64,000 nucleotides of DNA from Aureispira sp. CCB-E (GCF_031326345.1 NZ_CP133671.1:7227501-7291500); one strand, 5' to 3'; counted from the first letter of the stretch, positions 25,863-35,422 are shown. Numbers and translations are program-made. The notes: generated from the sequence alone by a model not told the origin.

Positions 25863-28130
25863 ATGAGTAAGAAAAAAAAATCACCATCTAAAAAAGCTAC
25901 GCCCTCTACTTCTAAAGCTAGCACTCAAAAAGACAAAAATTCTAACCCCTCCCAAGAATTACAAGTAAAAAATTCTTTTTGGGTCAATCATAAAATGCAT
26001 TTGATTCTTGTCTTCTTTCTAAGTGCAGCTTTGTATGCCAACACGCTAGGGCATCAGTATGCTGTTGATGATAGCATTGTTATTCTCCGCAACGAATTTA
26101 CCAAAAAGGGATTTAAGGGAATGCATGGTATTTGGACTGAAGATACATTTACAGGTTTTTTTGGGAGCAAGCGAAACTTAGTTGCAGGTGGTCGTTATCG
26201 TCCTCTTTCTCTAGCAACGTTTGCTATTGAATTGCAACTGTTCGGTGAGGTGGTAACAAGCTCAGACGGGCAACCTGCTTTGGACAAAGATGGAGATAAA
26301 AACTATCGGGGCAAACCGTGGATTAGTCATTTTGTCAATATGCTGTTGTATGCTTGGCTTTGTGTAGTTATTTACTTGATGTTGTTGCAAATGTTTAATC
26401 CTAAAAGGACTCAAAATAATTTAAAAGGTTATTTTATAGCCTTAGCAGGTGCCTTACTTTATGCAACACACCCAATTCATACTGAAGCAGTTGCCAACAT
26501 CAAAGGTCGAGATGAAATTATGGTTTTGTTAGGCTCTGTATTGGCTGTCTATTGGGTCTTAAAAGCTGCTGTAGTAGAACAAAACAAAGCACTTTTCTAT
26601 GAAGTTGGTGCTATTTTGGCTTTCATTTTTGCGATTTTTTCAAAAGAAAATGCGGTTACCTTCCTAGCTATTATTCCTGCTGCGCTTTACTTCTTTACCA
26701 AGAAAGAACTTCCAGAAATCCTAATAAAAACAGTTCCTTATATTGTTATTGTTGGTATTTTTTGGTTTGGAATCCGAGGTCCAATTTTAGGAGATGCCGC
26801 CTCTGTTGTGAGTACGAACAACGCCCCTGCAACCGAATTAATGAATGATCCGTTCCTAAAAATTGAAAACAACCGCTACGTTTCTTATACTAACGAAGAG
26901 CGTTTGGCAACAGTATTGTACACTTGGGGCAAGTACATCAAACTACTCATTTATCCAGATCCACTGACAAATGATTATTACCCAAAGCATATTCGTACCA
27001 ATATGGATGTTATTCCGACCTTTTCAATGCCTGAGGTCTTACTTTCTGTATTGCTGCATTTTATTTTAGGTATTTTATTAATCTTGGGTACCCTCAAACG
27101 AAAAGCATATGCGTTCTTTATTCTATTTTATTTGGCAACTTTCTCAGTTGTTTCAAATTTAATTTTTCCGATTGGAACCAATATGGCCGAACGCTTCATG
27201 TTCCTACCTTCAGTTGGCTTTAGTACGCTCTGTGCCATGGGATTATACGAACTAGTTCAACGAGCTTCAAACCGAGGTAAAAGTTGGGTGGATGCCTTGA
27301 GAATTCCAACAGCTGTATTAGGAGTTCTAGTCGTTCTATATTCTATCAAAACATGTACTCGAAACCTTGCTTGGTATGATGACTATACATTATTTACCAC
27401 AGATATTGTACACTCTCCTCATAGTGCAAAATTAAACAATGCCGTTTCGGGTGTGCTACAAGATAAAGCCAATCGCTCCAATAACTCTATAGAGCGTAAA
27501 ATGCTGATTGAAAAAGCATTGGGACATTCAATTACAGCGACACAACTGCACCCTACCTATAACAATGCTTGGTTGTTGCGTGGTAATGCTAATGTGATGT
27601 TAGGTGGCGTAAAAAAACAAGAAGGTGCCAATAATACCAATCCTCAAACCAAACGAAGTCTTTTCGAAGAAGCATTGAAGTACTATGATGCGGGTATACA
27701 GGCTTATAACGAAGTACTTCGCTTGCGCCCAGACCACCCAGATGTTCACCGCAACTTAGGCGTTGTTTATAGAGATCGTGGTAATTTATTGGGGCAACAT
27801 TTAGGGCAAATAGATGCTTCGATTGCTTCGATTGAAAAGTCTTTGACTTATTCAAATAAAGACTTTGAAAGCTTCCGTTTGTTGGGGATTGCTTATGGTA
27901 TAAAGGGCATGCAATTGCAACAAGCAGGTCGCCTCCAAGAAGCAACCAATTCTCACTATACAGCTATCAAAAACCTAGAGAAAGCGTTAGAGATAACACC
28001 CAATGCAGTTCCTATTCTTTACAATTTAGAAATTGCTTATCGCCAATTAAATCAACCAGAGAAAGTAGAGGAATATCACCAACGATGGAAGAAAATTGAC
28101 CCAGAATACGATCCAACTAAGCAGCAATAA
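25863..28130 (+). CDS. TMTC-like membrane protein with C-terminal TPR repeats
   Basis: About 755 residues from the ATG at 25863; a GTG start at 25839 is possible, but the basic Lys/Ser-rich start MSKKKKSPSKK is the more natural one. About 11 membrane helices (45-470) include the family landmarks YAVDDSIVI (acidic pair in the first loop, expected catalytic position), GGRYRPLSLATF and ATHPIHTEAVANIKGRDEI. This is the DUF1736/TMTC arrangement, whose eukaryotic members are O-mannosyltransferases. The C-terminus (about 500-750) has TPR units (HPDVHRNLGVVYRDRGNLLG, FESFRLLGIAYGIKGMQLQ). The likely role is a GT-C-fold glycosyltransferase of the inner membrane; substrate unknown. It is a single gene. 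Confidence 0.85.
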   Translation: MSKKKKSPSKKATPSTSKASTQKDKNSNPSQELQVKNSFWVNHKMHLILVFFLSAALYANTLGHQYAVDDSIVILRNEFTKKGFKGMHGIWTEDTFTGFFGSKRNLVAGGRYRPLSLATFAIELQLFGEVVTSSDGQPALDKDGDKNYRGKPWISHFVNMLLYAWLCVVIYLMLLQMFNPKRTQNNLKGYFIALAGALLYATHPIHTEAVANIKGRDEIMVLLGSVLAVYWVLKAAVVEQNKALFYEVGAILAFIFAIFSKENAVTFLAIIPAALYFFTKKELPEILIKTVPYIVIVGIFWFGIRGPILGDAASVVSTNNAPATELMNDPFLKIENNRYVSYTNEERLATVLYTWGKYIKLLIYPDPLTNDYYPKHIRTNMDVIPTFSMPEVLLSVLLHFILGILLILGTLKRKAYAFFILFYLATFSVVSNLIFPIGTNMAERFMFLPSVGFSTLCAMGLYELVQRASNRGKSWVDALRIPTAVLGVLVVLYSIKTCTRNLAWYDDYTLFTTDIVHSPHSAKLNNAVSGVLQDKANRSNNSIERKMLIEKALGHSITATQLHPTYNNAWLLRGNANVMLGGVKKQEGANNTNPQTKRSLFEEALKYYDAGIQAYNEVLRLRPDHPDVHRNLGVVYRDRGNLLGQHLGQIDASIASIEKSLTYSNKDFESFRLLGIAYGIKGMQLQQAGRLQEATNSHYTAIKNLEKALEITPNAVPILYNLEIAYRQLNQPEKVEEYHQRWKKIDPEYDPTKQQ

Positions 28131-28224
28131 AGTAAATTTTTTTCCTTTGAATTAAACCTTTGATAAGTACTGAAGTCTTAATGTTATCAACAAAATTCTC
28201 CAAACATTAAAAATTGTAACGATC

Positions 28225-28545
28225 ATGAAGATTCAAAATTTGTTATTTGTACTGATTGCTTTATTCGGATTAGGCTTCAACGCTAATGCTCAAACAACCC
28301 AAAAGGAAGTTGTTACCAAACAGGTAAAACAAAATGCCAGAATTAATGACGGTGTTCGCTCTGGAGAATTAACTCCTGCCGAAGCAAAAAAATTAAAACA
28401 GCAACAGCGTGATATTAATCGAACTAAAAGAGCAGCTAAAGCAGATGGTGTTGTGACTAGAAAAGAAAAAGCGGTTATTAAACACAAACAAAATCGTGCT
28501 AGTGCTAATATTGCTCGCAAAAAAAATAATGAACAAACTAGGTAA
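28225..28545 (+). CDS. Small secreted basic protein
   Basis: 106 residues. The signal peptide (LLFVLIALFGLGFNANAQ) is followed by a very basic, helical mature part of about 83 residues. It holds a repeated R-I-x-DG-x-x-SGELT-x-x-E-A-x-x-L-x-x-x-Q theme and a second DG-x-x-T-x-x-E-x-x-x-I-x-x-x-Q (ADGVVTRKEKAVIKHKQNRA), similar to small periplasmic proteins found across Proteobacteria and Bacteroidota without known function. It is monocistronic with its own terminator. Confidence 0.8.
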   Translation: MKIQNLLFVLIALFGLGFNANAQTTQKEVVTKQVKQNARINDGVRSGELTPAEAKKLKQQQRDINRTKRAAKADGVVTRKEKAVIKHKQNRASANIARKKNNEQTR

Positions 28546-28567
28546 ACTTATCTTAAGTTCTAATCAT

Positions 28568-28605
28568 AAAAGGTCAACTTCTAACATGAGGTTGACCTTT
28601 TTTTT
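28568..28605 (+). terminator. Terminator after 28225-28545
   Basis: A perfect 11-bp stem, AAAAGGTCAAC (28568-28578) and GTTGACCTTTT (28591-28601), with a continuing T run. Confidence 0.93.
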
Positions 28606-28658
28606 ATAAAAATTTCTATATTTTGTATCTTATTCCTTCTTTTCTTAATTGATTCAAA

Positions 28659-30677
28659 ATGAAAACTTTTGCTCCCATTAAAACAGTCCTTTATTGTTTT
28701 TTTTTAACAACATTGTTTTTCTCCACAACTGCTGCACAAAACAATTCAACGTTTAAGATTCCTCAATATATATTAGACACGCCAAGTGATTCTTTAAAAA
28801 TAGAGTTATTGGACGCTATCTGTGCCGAATTGGGACGTTTTCATCCAGAAGAAGTTTTATTTTATAGAAAATTTATTTGCAAACTAGCTAAAAAAAATAA
28901 TTTCGACCACACGCTTTTTGTTTTTTCAACTAAAGTCGTTGATGCTTTCATTTACCTTCGACAACCTGATAGTGCTGTTGTCTATGGCTTGAAAACTCTA
29001 GAATGGGCTAAAACAAAACAAGAAGAACTAAAAGAAGAAATATTTGCTTGGCTTTATAATGATATGGGGTTTGCTTATAATCAGTTAAAAGACTACCCCA
29101 CTGCTCTGACATATTATTTTAAAGCTCTAAAAATTAAAGAACAACTCAACTCGCCTTCTATTCATTCTACTTATAATAACATAGGAATTGTTTATATGAA
29201 GTTTGAGAAGCACGATAAAGCACTAGAGTATTACAAAAAATCTTTAGCCTTAAAACGAAAAATTAATAATCAATCAGGAATTAGTAAGAGTTTATCTAAT
29301 ATAGGACTCGTTTATAGGCAAATAAAGAACTACCAACAAGCAAGGCAGTATTATCAACAAGCCTTGGAGCTTAATTTAAAACTAAAAGATTCTGTGGGCA
29401 TTATCAATAACTATGTTTCTATCGGGCAACTAGCGTATTGGCAGGATGACTATGAGCGTTCTATAGCGTATTATAACAAAGCACTTGAATTGAGGATGAT
29501 ACAAGGTAACCCTCAATTAATTGGCGAAATTTTACTTGACATTGCAGAAATGCACTTAAAAGCTCATCAATTTCCTGAAGCACTACAACACATTCAACGA
29601 GCGGAGCGAATCATTCGAGAACATCAACTTGATATCAACACCTTTCGAGTTTATCAGATTTATGCTGACTATTACAACCTAATGAATAACAGCGAAAAGG
29701 CCTCTTTTTATTACCTACAATACAAAGCCATCGCCGATAGTATCGAACAAGAGAAAAATGCTAATTTCATTGCTGAGCTGGAAACAAAGTACGAATCAGA
29801 GAAAAAAGAGCAAGAAATCAAATTGCTCAAGCAACAAAATATTATTTCTAGCTTAGAATTAGAGCGCATCCAAACTCAACGAAAGTGGATTTTTAGTGTC
29901 CTTTTTTTACTGGTCATAATTATTAGTGTTCTTATTTCATTGTATCGGTATCGTTCTAAAACCAATAAAGAACTAGAAATACTCAATTCTACTAAAGATA
30001 AATTATTTACCATTATTGGACACGATCTCAAAAATCCTTTAATCGGTTTTCGCTCTATCACTCAATCTCTATCGAGCAACTTAGAGTCTATGGATAAAAG
30101 CTCTATTTTATATTTTATTCAAAAATTAGAAAAATCATCCAATGAGTTGTATTTGCTCATCCAAAACTTATTGCAATGGGCTATTAATCAAAGCGGGAAA
30201 TTAAGTAATACCCCACAGCATTTTGCTTTAGAGCAGCTGGTTGCAGATGTCTTTAATTTATTTAAGATCAATGCAGATCGAGAACAAATTGCGTTAATTA
30301 ACGCAGTCCCTCCCAATAGTATCGTGTATGCCGATTTAAAAATAACCCAAACTATTCTTAGAAATTTAATTGATAACGCGATTAAATTTACTTCCAAAGG
30401 TGGCAAAGTATATGTACAAGCCAAAACCATTGGTAACACAATTGAAGTTTTGGTCAAAGACACTGGCAAAGGTATGTCTGAAATAGAGCAAAGTAATTTA
30501 TTCCAACAGACTGTACCAACAGTTGAGCATCATATCCCTCAAAAAGGAACAGGAATTGGGCTGCTTCTTTGCAAAGAATTAGCCGAACGTCTTAGTAGCA
30601 CTATCAAAGTGAATAGCACTCTAGGCAAAGGCACCATTTTTAGTTTTTCATTACAACAATCACCTCAAAATGCGTAA
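28659..30677 (+). CDS. TPR sensor histidine kinase
   Basis: 672 residues. A signal peptide (1-26) and a periplasmic TPR array (about 60-340; YFKALKIKEQLNSPSIHSTYNNIGIVY, ALEYYKKSLALKRKINNQSG) are followed by a coiled coil (365-408) and a membrane helix near 410-430 (WIFSVLFLLVIIISVLISLY). The cytoplasmic kinase has a HisKA box (LFTIIGHDLKNPL, H455) and a HATPase (LIDNAIKFTSKGGKV, DTGKGMS, GTGIGLLLCKELAE). Unlike most Bacteroidota TPR kinases of the HisKA_3 class, this one uses a HisKA box while its partner is a LuxR-type regulator. The stop overlaps the regulator start by 8 nt. Confidence 0.93.
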   Translation: MKTFAPIKTVLYCFFLTTLFFSTTAAQNNSTFKIPQYILDTPSDSLKIELLDAICAELGRFHPEEVLFYRKFICKLAKKNNFDHTLFVFSTKVVDAFIYLRQPDSAVVYGLKTLEWAKTKQEELKEEIFAWLYNDMGFAYNQLKDYPTALTYYFKALKIKEQLNSPSIHSTYNNIGIVYMKFEKHDKALEYYKKSLALKRKINNQSGISKSLSNIGLVYRQIKNYQQARQYYQQALELNLKLKDSVGIINNYVSIGQLAYWQDDYERSIAYYNKALELRMIQGNPQLIGEILLDIAEMHLKAHQFPEALQHIQRAERIIREHQLDINTFRVYQIYADYYNLMNNSEKASFYYLQYKAIADSIEQEKNANFIAELETKYESEKKEQEIKLLKQQNIISSLELERIQTQRKWIFSVLFLLVIIISVLISLYRYRSKTNKELEILNSTKDKLFTIIGHDLKNPLIGFRSITQSLSSNLESMDKSSILYFIQKLEKSSNELYLLIQNLLQWAINQSGKLSNTPQHFALEQLVADVFNLFKINADREQIALINAVPPNSIVYADLKITQTILRNLIDNAIKFTSKGGKVYVQAKTIGNTIEVLVKDTGKGMSEIEQSNLFQQTVPTVEHHIPQKGTGIGLLLCKELAERLSSTIKVNSTLGKGTIFSFSLQQSPQNA

Positions 30678-31311
30678 AATATCTATTTTCATTGTTGACG
30701 ATCACGAGATTTTAAGAGATGGAATTCGTGCATTATTATTAGGAACAAATATTCAGGTTCTAGCAGACTTTTCAGGATCTTTGGAACTTTTTGAACGCCT
30801 CAAAACACAACAACCCGACTTAATTTTGTTAGATATTATCATGCCTAACAGGAACGGTCTTGAAGTCTTAGAACAACTAAGAAAAGAATATGCTGATATT
30901 CCTGTTTTAATGTTTTCTGCCGAAACAGAAGAACAACGCATTCAACAAGCAGTACAGAAAGGGGCTATGGGCTTTTTACCTAAGGATTGTACCAAAGAAG
31001 AATTGGTAGAAGCAATTGAAACCGTTGTCAAAAATCAAAATTACTTTGGTTCTTCCATTTTATCAACCATTTTTAAGGGTTATGTCGCCAATACTCAACA
31101 AAATCAACACTCAAAACTATCCGAACGAGAGGTTTCTATCATTCAGTTGCTTTGTGAAGGACTCGGATACAAACAAATTGGAGAACAATTATTTATTTCT
31201 CCTAGAACAGTAGAAAGTCACAAACAAACCATTTTTAAAAAATTGGATATTAGCAACAATGCTCAACTGGTCAAGTATGCCATTAAACATGGTATGACTA
31301 GTTTAGATTAA
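30670..31311 (+). CDS. NarL/LuxR-type response regulator
   Basis: 213 residues. The receiver domain (about 4-120) has IVDDHE, phospho-acceptor in LILLDIIMPN, VLMFSAE and GFLPKD. The LuxR helix-turn-helix (150-208) reads LSEREVSIIQLLCEGLGYKQ and FISPRTVESHKQTIFKKLDI. It overlaps the TPR kinase gene by 8 nt and is its evident partner. It should bind DNA as a dimer once phosphorylated. Targets unknown. Confidence 0.95.
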   Translation: MRKISIFIVDDHEILRDGIRALLLGTNIQVLADFSGSLELFERLKTQQPDLILLDIIMPNRNGLEVLEQLRKEYADIPVLMFSAETEEQRIQQAVQKGAMGFLPKDCTKEELVEAIETVVKNQNYFGSSILSTIFKGYVANTQQNQHSKLSEREVSIIQLLCEGLGYKQIGEQLFISPRTVESHKQTIFKKLDISNNAQLVKYAIKHGMTSLD

Positions 31312-31387
31312 GTGTTGCTATTTTTGTTGCTGTTGTAATAATTTATATATTGGCTGCAATATATCATTCACTAAATAAACGAATATA

Positions 31388-32080
31388 ATGAATGCAATTA
31401 TAACAGGAGCTACTAAAGGAATTGGTCGTGCTGTAGCCGAATTATTTGCTCAAAATGGCTTTAATGTTGCTATTTGTTCTCGCACACAAACCGACGTTGA
31501 TGCGTTAAAAAAACACTTAGAAGACACCTACTCTATTGAGGTTATTGGTCAAGTTGTTGATATGTCTAAAAAAGATGCTGTCAAAAACTTTGCTGCTGCT
31601 ATTGTTAAACAATGGGCTAGCATTGATATTTTGGTGAACAATGCAGGCGTATTTATTCCTTGTGAGTTAGCGCAATCTGAAAATGAATCTGCGTTCGAAA
31701 TGATGATGGATTTAAACCTATATAGCACTTATTACATGACTCAAAGCATACTTCCTAGTATGATTACGCAAAAAAAAGGGCATATTTTTAACATGTGTTC
31801 TATTGCTAGTATCATGCCTTATGGTGCCTATGCTGTTTCTAAACATGCTATGTTGGGTTTTTCTAAAGTTTTGAGAGAAGAAGTAAAAGATAAAGGCATT
31901 CGAGTTACGGCTGTCATGCCAGGAGCTACCTATACAGCATCTTGGGAAGGAACAGATTTACCTGAGGAACGTTTTATGAAAGCAGAAGACATTGCACAAA
32001 CACTACTCGACATTTATAATCTGAGTGATCGAACAGTTGTAGAAGAAATTTTATTGCGTCCTCAATTGGGGGATATTTAG
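31388..32080 (+). CDS. Short-chain dehydrogenase/reductase
   Basis: 230 residues, classical SDR. The cofactor motif is TGATKGIGRA (7-16), the adenine-pocket residues give VVDMSK near 56, NNAGVF lies near 85, the catalytic Ser is in NMCSIAS, and Tyr-x-x-x-Lys is in YAVSKHA near 150. The Arg in AICSRT after strand two favours NADPH. The substrate cannot be read from sequence; these FabG-like enzymes with a VMPGATYTASW loop and an unremarkable C-terminus are often annotated as 3-oxoacyl-ACP reductase-like or sepiapterin-reductase-like. It is monocistronic with a terminator at 32099-32132. Confidence 0.9.
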   Translation: MNAIITGATKGIGRAVAELFAQNGFNVAICSRTQTDVDALKKHLEDTYSIEVIGQVVDMSKKDAVKNFAAAIVKQWASIDILVNNAGVFIPCELAQSENESAFEMMMDLNLYSTYYMTQSILPSMITQKKGHIFNMCSIASIMPYGAYAVSKHAMLGFSKVLREEVKDKGIRVTAVMPGATYTASWEGTDLPEERFMKAEDIAQTLLDIYNLSDRTVVEEILLRPQLGDI

Positions 32081-32098
32081 GGATAGTTACTAAAAAAA

Positions 32099-32132
32099 GA
32101 AACCTAACTCGGTGGGAGCCAAGTTAGGTTTA
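32099..32132 (+). terminator. Terminator after the SDR gene
   Basis: Stem AACCTAACT (32101-32109) with AGTTAGGTT (32122-32130), preceded by A-rich and followed by TTTAA. The loop includes a GG/CC pair. Confidence 0.7.
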
Positions 32133-32333
32133 AAACATACTATCTAATCTATAAAAACACACATCTTAATTCAAGGTTGAAACTTCATGGTTATTGAAGT
32201 TGAATATAGTTTGGAAAAACATCGTTGTTATTCTTAACTACACTTCTTAATGCAGCCCTAATTAAAAGTGTGAACATTATGTGATTTTTTTTTTATTTTT
32301 TTTTATAAAAAATCTTCAAAACGCCTCTTTTTC

Positions 32334-32356
32334 AAAAAAAAGCCCCCTAGAGGACT
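32334..32356 (-). terminator. Terminator of 32382-33128
   Basis: On the minus strand, AGTCCT/GGGGCT forms a short hairpin (32341-32356, with G-T pairs) around CTAG, followed by seven or more T (32334-32340). Confidence 0.6.
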
Positions 32357-32381
32357 CTACTTATTGCCCTCAAAAACAATT

Positions 32382-33128
32382 CTATTTTAGCAGATAGACT
32401 ATATTTTTAACAGGGTATGGCGAACAGGTTGATTTTATATTTTCAAAAATAAAAATATCTCCTTGTTGAGCATTTGAAATCATTGCTTGCGTTGTTTCAT
32501 CAAACATTCCTCGTTTATTTTGATTGGCATGGACAGCCCTCTTACCCTCTTTATTGATGTGAATCAATGTATAACTTTCCGCATCGCAACGAGCAGGTAC
32601 CCTCTCATCGTGTTTTAACATGAGTACGTCTTGTTGCTTAAACTCCTCTACCGTAAATTCTACTCGTTTGGTATCTACTGGCTTTCGATATTTACCGACA
32701 TAAGCATCGGGAGCAGGTATCTCTACAACATCAAAAATTTCAGAAACAACAATTCCCTTAGAAGTATCTTTGGCAACGACCTCTACAGCGATTCCTGGTA
32801 TTTTTTCGGTATAACTGTACAAACCTTTGGTCAAATCAGCAGGTATTAACTCTCCTCCACTTACAGATACATCTAAATGAGCAGTATTCCCTCCTTCAGC
32901 ATAAACCTTGACGGTACTCGGCATCCCTACATAAAAGATCTTTTTTCTAGTTCCACCTTCAATATATACAGGAGGGTGAGAAATTACTTGAGGAGGGATA
33001 GTGTCCGTAGTTGTTACTGTTGTTATTTCTTTGTCGTCGTTCTTTTGTACTTTTTTTGTTGTTCCACAACTTGTACCGAGAAAAAGCCCGCCACAGACAA
33101 GTAATAAAATTTCTATTTTCATTTGCAC
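32382..33128 (-). CDS. Lipoprotein with GldM C-terminal-like domains
   Basis: 248 residues (MQMKI start, or MKI two codons in). The lipoprotein signal ends in GTSCGTTKK, with the acylated Cys near 21. A Thr/Lys-rich linker follows. The block FYVGMPSTVKVYAEGG...DVSVSGGELI and later DVVEIPAPDAYVGKYR resembles the C-terminal Ig-like domains of the gliding/T9SS ring protein GldM (FYVG-x-x-N/S, SGG, V-x-x-IP-x-P-x-A). The remainder (VEFTVEEFKQQDVLMLKHDE ... GDIFIFENIKSTC) fits the last GldM domain. It lacks GldM's membrane helix and coiled-coil ring. It could be a periplasmic accessory of the secretion machinery, or simply a shared fold; the assignment is by motif only. Confidence 0.6.
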   Translation of the reverse strand: MQMKIEILLLVCGGLFLGTSCGTTKKVQKNDDKEITTVTTTDTIPPQVISHPPVYIEGGTRKKIFYVGMPSTVKVYAEGGNTAHLDVSVSGGELIPADLTKGLYSYTEKIPGIAVEVVAKDTSKGIVVSEIFDVVEIPAPDAYVGKYRKPVDTKRVEFTVEEFKQQDVLMLKHDERVPARCDAESYTLIHINKEGKRAVHANQNKRGMFDETTQAMISNAQQGDIFIFENIKSTCSPYPVKNIVYLLK

Positions 33129-33351
33129 TACCTTATTTTATTTTGTTTTTAATACTTAACGCCTTATTAACCTTTCCTTAAGAAGAATAACGCCATTCGT
33201 TCCTTAAATTTACAAGAGATTGACAAACCACCACTTATAACTCCATTCCTTCTGTACTTGGATGGTTTAAACCTTTTATCATTTTAACAAAAGTGGTCAA
33301 ACCAATTACCGCTAATAATTCTGTTCAACCACTTGTAAAAATTATACTAAT

Positions 33352-35019
33352 ATGAAAACTTTTTTTAATCGAAAAGCTTGGATTTATGGATTGAGTTTAA
33401 CTATGATCACCTCTAGCTCTTCCAACTCTATTTTTGCACAAGATAGCAATACTAGTACAGACCACAAAGTTACAACCATTGAGAAAAATTTGAATAAAAA
33501 TGTTCGAGTTTTTGTAAATAATGCTCCTTCTGAAAGTTATGAAGGGCAGATTGCTTACCACTGGGAACCTTCCCAAGAAGAAGAAATAGAAGTAATAGAT
33601 AACAAGCCGAAGTTAGGTGTTTTGCTAAAAGGAAACGAATCGGGAGTTGTGGTATTAAAAACATTCCCCAATACTACTGCCGCAGAAATTGGGCTACAAG
33701 AAAATGATAAAATTATAAGTATTGATGGAAAAAAGACCGCTAACATTGCGAATCTACATGAGATAATTCAAGGTCATCAAGTTGGGGATGCTATTGTAGT
33801 CCAATACGAACGAGATGGAGCAACGCATACAGCTGCTTCTATTCTTCGCTCTACTTCCCAAAATCATTATCTAAATCACCGTCAAAATTACAATTACACC
33901 TACTCTTGGAGTTCTAATTCTGATGGGTACTTAAAAGAAAATGCTTGCGAAAAGTTAGAAAAACTATACGGCAAACCGTTCTTGGGAGTTTACCTTAGTA
34001 GCCCTCATACAGATGGAGGCGATGGTGCTAGATTGTCTTCTATTATCAAAGGAACGGGTGCTGAAGCTGCGGTATTAAAAGCAGAAGATAAAATTACTAA
34101 AATGGATCAAACTCCTATTCAGAGCAGCAAAGAAGCCATTCAGTTTATTCAAAGTAAAAAACCTGGTGACCAAATTCAAATTCAAGTTGTCAGAGACAAC
34201 AAAACCATGCTAATTGAAGCAACACTCGGCTCTTGGGCAAATAACCCTAGAACTGCTGCTAAAATCACTAAATTAGAAGAATATTGCGCAGAAAATCAAC
34301 AAGAAGAACAAGAAATGCAAGAAAGTGCTTGCGAAAGATTAGCTGAAATGTATAGCAAGCCTTTTTTGGGAGTCTATCTTAATCATGCTTCCAATGAAGA
34401 CGGTAGTGGTGCTCGGCTGTCTTCTATCATCAAAGGAACAGGTGCCGCTGCTGCGGTATTAAAAGCAGAGGATAAAATTACTAAAATGGATCAAACTCCT
34501 ATTAGCAGTACTAAAGAAGCTATTCAATTTATTCAAAGTAAAAAACCTGGTGACCAAATTCAAATTCAAGTTGTCAGAAACAACAAAACCATGCTGATTG
34601 AGGCAACACTCGGCTCTTGGGCGAATAACCCTAGAACTGCTGCTAAAATTACGAAACTAGAAGAATACTGCGAAACCAATACTTTTATTCAAGAAGAAAC
34701 ACCAATAGAAGCACCCAAAGAAGATTTGCCTCAAAATATGAAAGACTTGGTTCTTCCAACTTTTGAAACCAAAGCTGTTATGGAGGTATTCCCTAACCCA
34801 ACTGCCGATATTGTTAACATTCGATTTGAAGGAGAAAAAGCCCCATTAACAATTCAGGTGCTTGGCTTAGACGGTCGAACCATGTTTAGTAAAAACATTC
34901 AAAATTTTGAAGGAAATTACAATGATCAAATTGACTTATCTAAATATCCTTCTGGTACTTATCTCATCAACTTGATGCATGGAGAACAACAAATTACCAA
35001 ACAAGTTATTGTAGAATAA
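33352..35019 (+). CDS. Triple-PDZ protein with type IX secretion sorting domain
   Basis: 555 residues: signal peptide (about 1-30), three PDZ domains (about 82-170, 210-310, 338-440) and a type IX C-terminal sorting domain (about 470-555; VFPNPTADIVNI ... LSKYPSGTYLINLMHGEQQITKQVIVE). PDZ1 has the carboxylate loop KLGVLLKG and AAEIGLQENDKIISIDGK. PDZ2 and PDZ3 are near-identical over about 117 residues (ARLSSIIKGTGA, AVLKAEDKITKMDQTPI, SKKPGDQIQIQVVR), starting with conserved Cys in ACEKL/ACERL and ending in EEYC. There is no protease domain, so this is a secreted scaffold or adhesin that binds peptide C-termini rather than a HtrA-like enzyme (inference). It stands alone with a terminator downstream. 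Confidence 0.9.
   Translation: MKTFFNRKAWIYGLSLTMITSSSSNSIFAQDSNTSTDHKVTTIEKNLNKNVRVFVNNAPSESYEGQIAYHWEPSQEEEIEVIDNKPKLGVLLKGNESGVVVLKTFPNTTAAEIGLQENDKIISIDGKKTANIANLHEIIQGHQVGDAIVVQYERDGATHTAASILRSTSQNHYLNHRQNYNYTYSWSSNSDGYLKENACEKLEKLYGKPFLGVYLSSPHTDGGDGARLSSIIKGTGAEAAVLKAEDKITKMDQTPIQSSKEAIQFIQSKKPGDQIQIQVVRDNKTMLIEATLGSWANNPRTAAKITKLEEYCAENQQEEQEMQESACERLAEMYSKPFLGVYLNHASNEDGSGARLSSIIKGTGAAAAVLKAEDKITKMDQTPISSTKEAIQFIQSKKPGDQIQIQVVRNNKTMLIEATLGSWANNPRTAAKITKLEEYCETNTFIQEETPIEAPKEDLPQNMKDLVLPTFETKAVMEVFPNPTADIVNIRFEGEKAPLTIQVLGLDGRTMFSKNIQNFEGNYNDQIDLSKYPSGTYLINLMHGEQQITKQVIVE
33937..34671 (+). repeat. Intragenic duplication of PDZ units 2 and 3
   Basis: Two copies of about 350 nt, 33937-34287 and 34321-34671, offset by exactly 384 nt (128 codons). 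They are nearly identical at DNA level in the middle, including silent positions, so the duplication is recent or kept uniform by gene conversion. Confidence 0.85.
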
Positions 35020-35067
35020 GTAGTTGTATTGGGATTCTCTTGGCAACAAGTTCTCCTTAAATCATAG

Positions 35068-35101
35068 ATGCCGAAAAAGCTTCGTTTTTTCGGCATTTTT
35101 A
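35068..35101 (+). terminator. Terminator after the PDZ gene
   Basis: An 11-bp stem ATGCCGAAAAA (35068-35078) with TTTTTCGGCAT (35086-35096), then TTTTTATT. Confidence 0.9.
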
Positions 35102-35422
35102 TTGATGCCTTTTCTAGCAATTTCCGTTCTACTAAAGAGAACAAAAAGAAAGATAAAACGTTGAGGTAATTACTTTGTTTCAGCCCTTTCTTGTTAATCT
35201 ACCATTCATGCTACGTAATTTTAGTACGTATTAAGTTTGGTAAAAAAAATTGAGTACCTTAGATTTTAATATTTAGCTGCACTACTACTATGTGGTGATG
35301 GATTAGTTCGCTAGGCTCATGACCTTGGGCTTTTGTGCTACTAGCACAAGCCTACTCGGCAAGCTTCGTTTTTTTCTTTTATCAACAACCAATTGTCCGC
35401 TAAAAATAGGATAAAACTTATT
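35102..35422. other. Intergenic region with dispersed repeat copy E
   Basis: About 320 nt without a gene. It holds repeat copy E (35272-35322) and, after it, an inverted pair GTGCTACTAGCAC (35336-35348). No clear promoter for 35423. Confidence 0.5.
35272..35322 (+). repeat. Dispersed intergenic repeat, copy E
   Basis: The core reads GCTGCACTACTACTATGTGG, three changes from the shared core. It is followed directly by a second module, GATTAGTTCGCTAGGCTCAT (35301-35320), which recurs inverted in copy C at 58494-58515 with a single change. Confidence 0.75.

Larger units (their letters stand above)
32081..32381. other. Convergent intergenic region
   Basis: 301 nt between convergent genes. It holds the SDR terminator at its left end and the opposing terminator (32334-32356) at its right end. 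A T-rich stretch (32284-32305) lies between. No gene. Confidence 0.5.
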
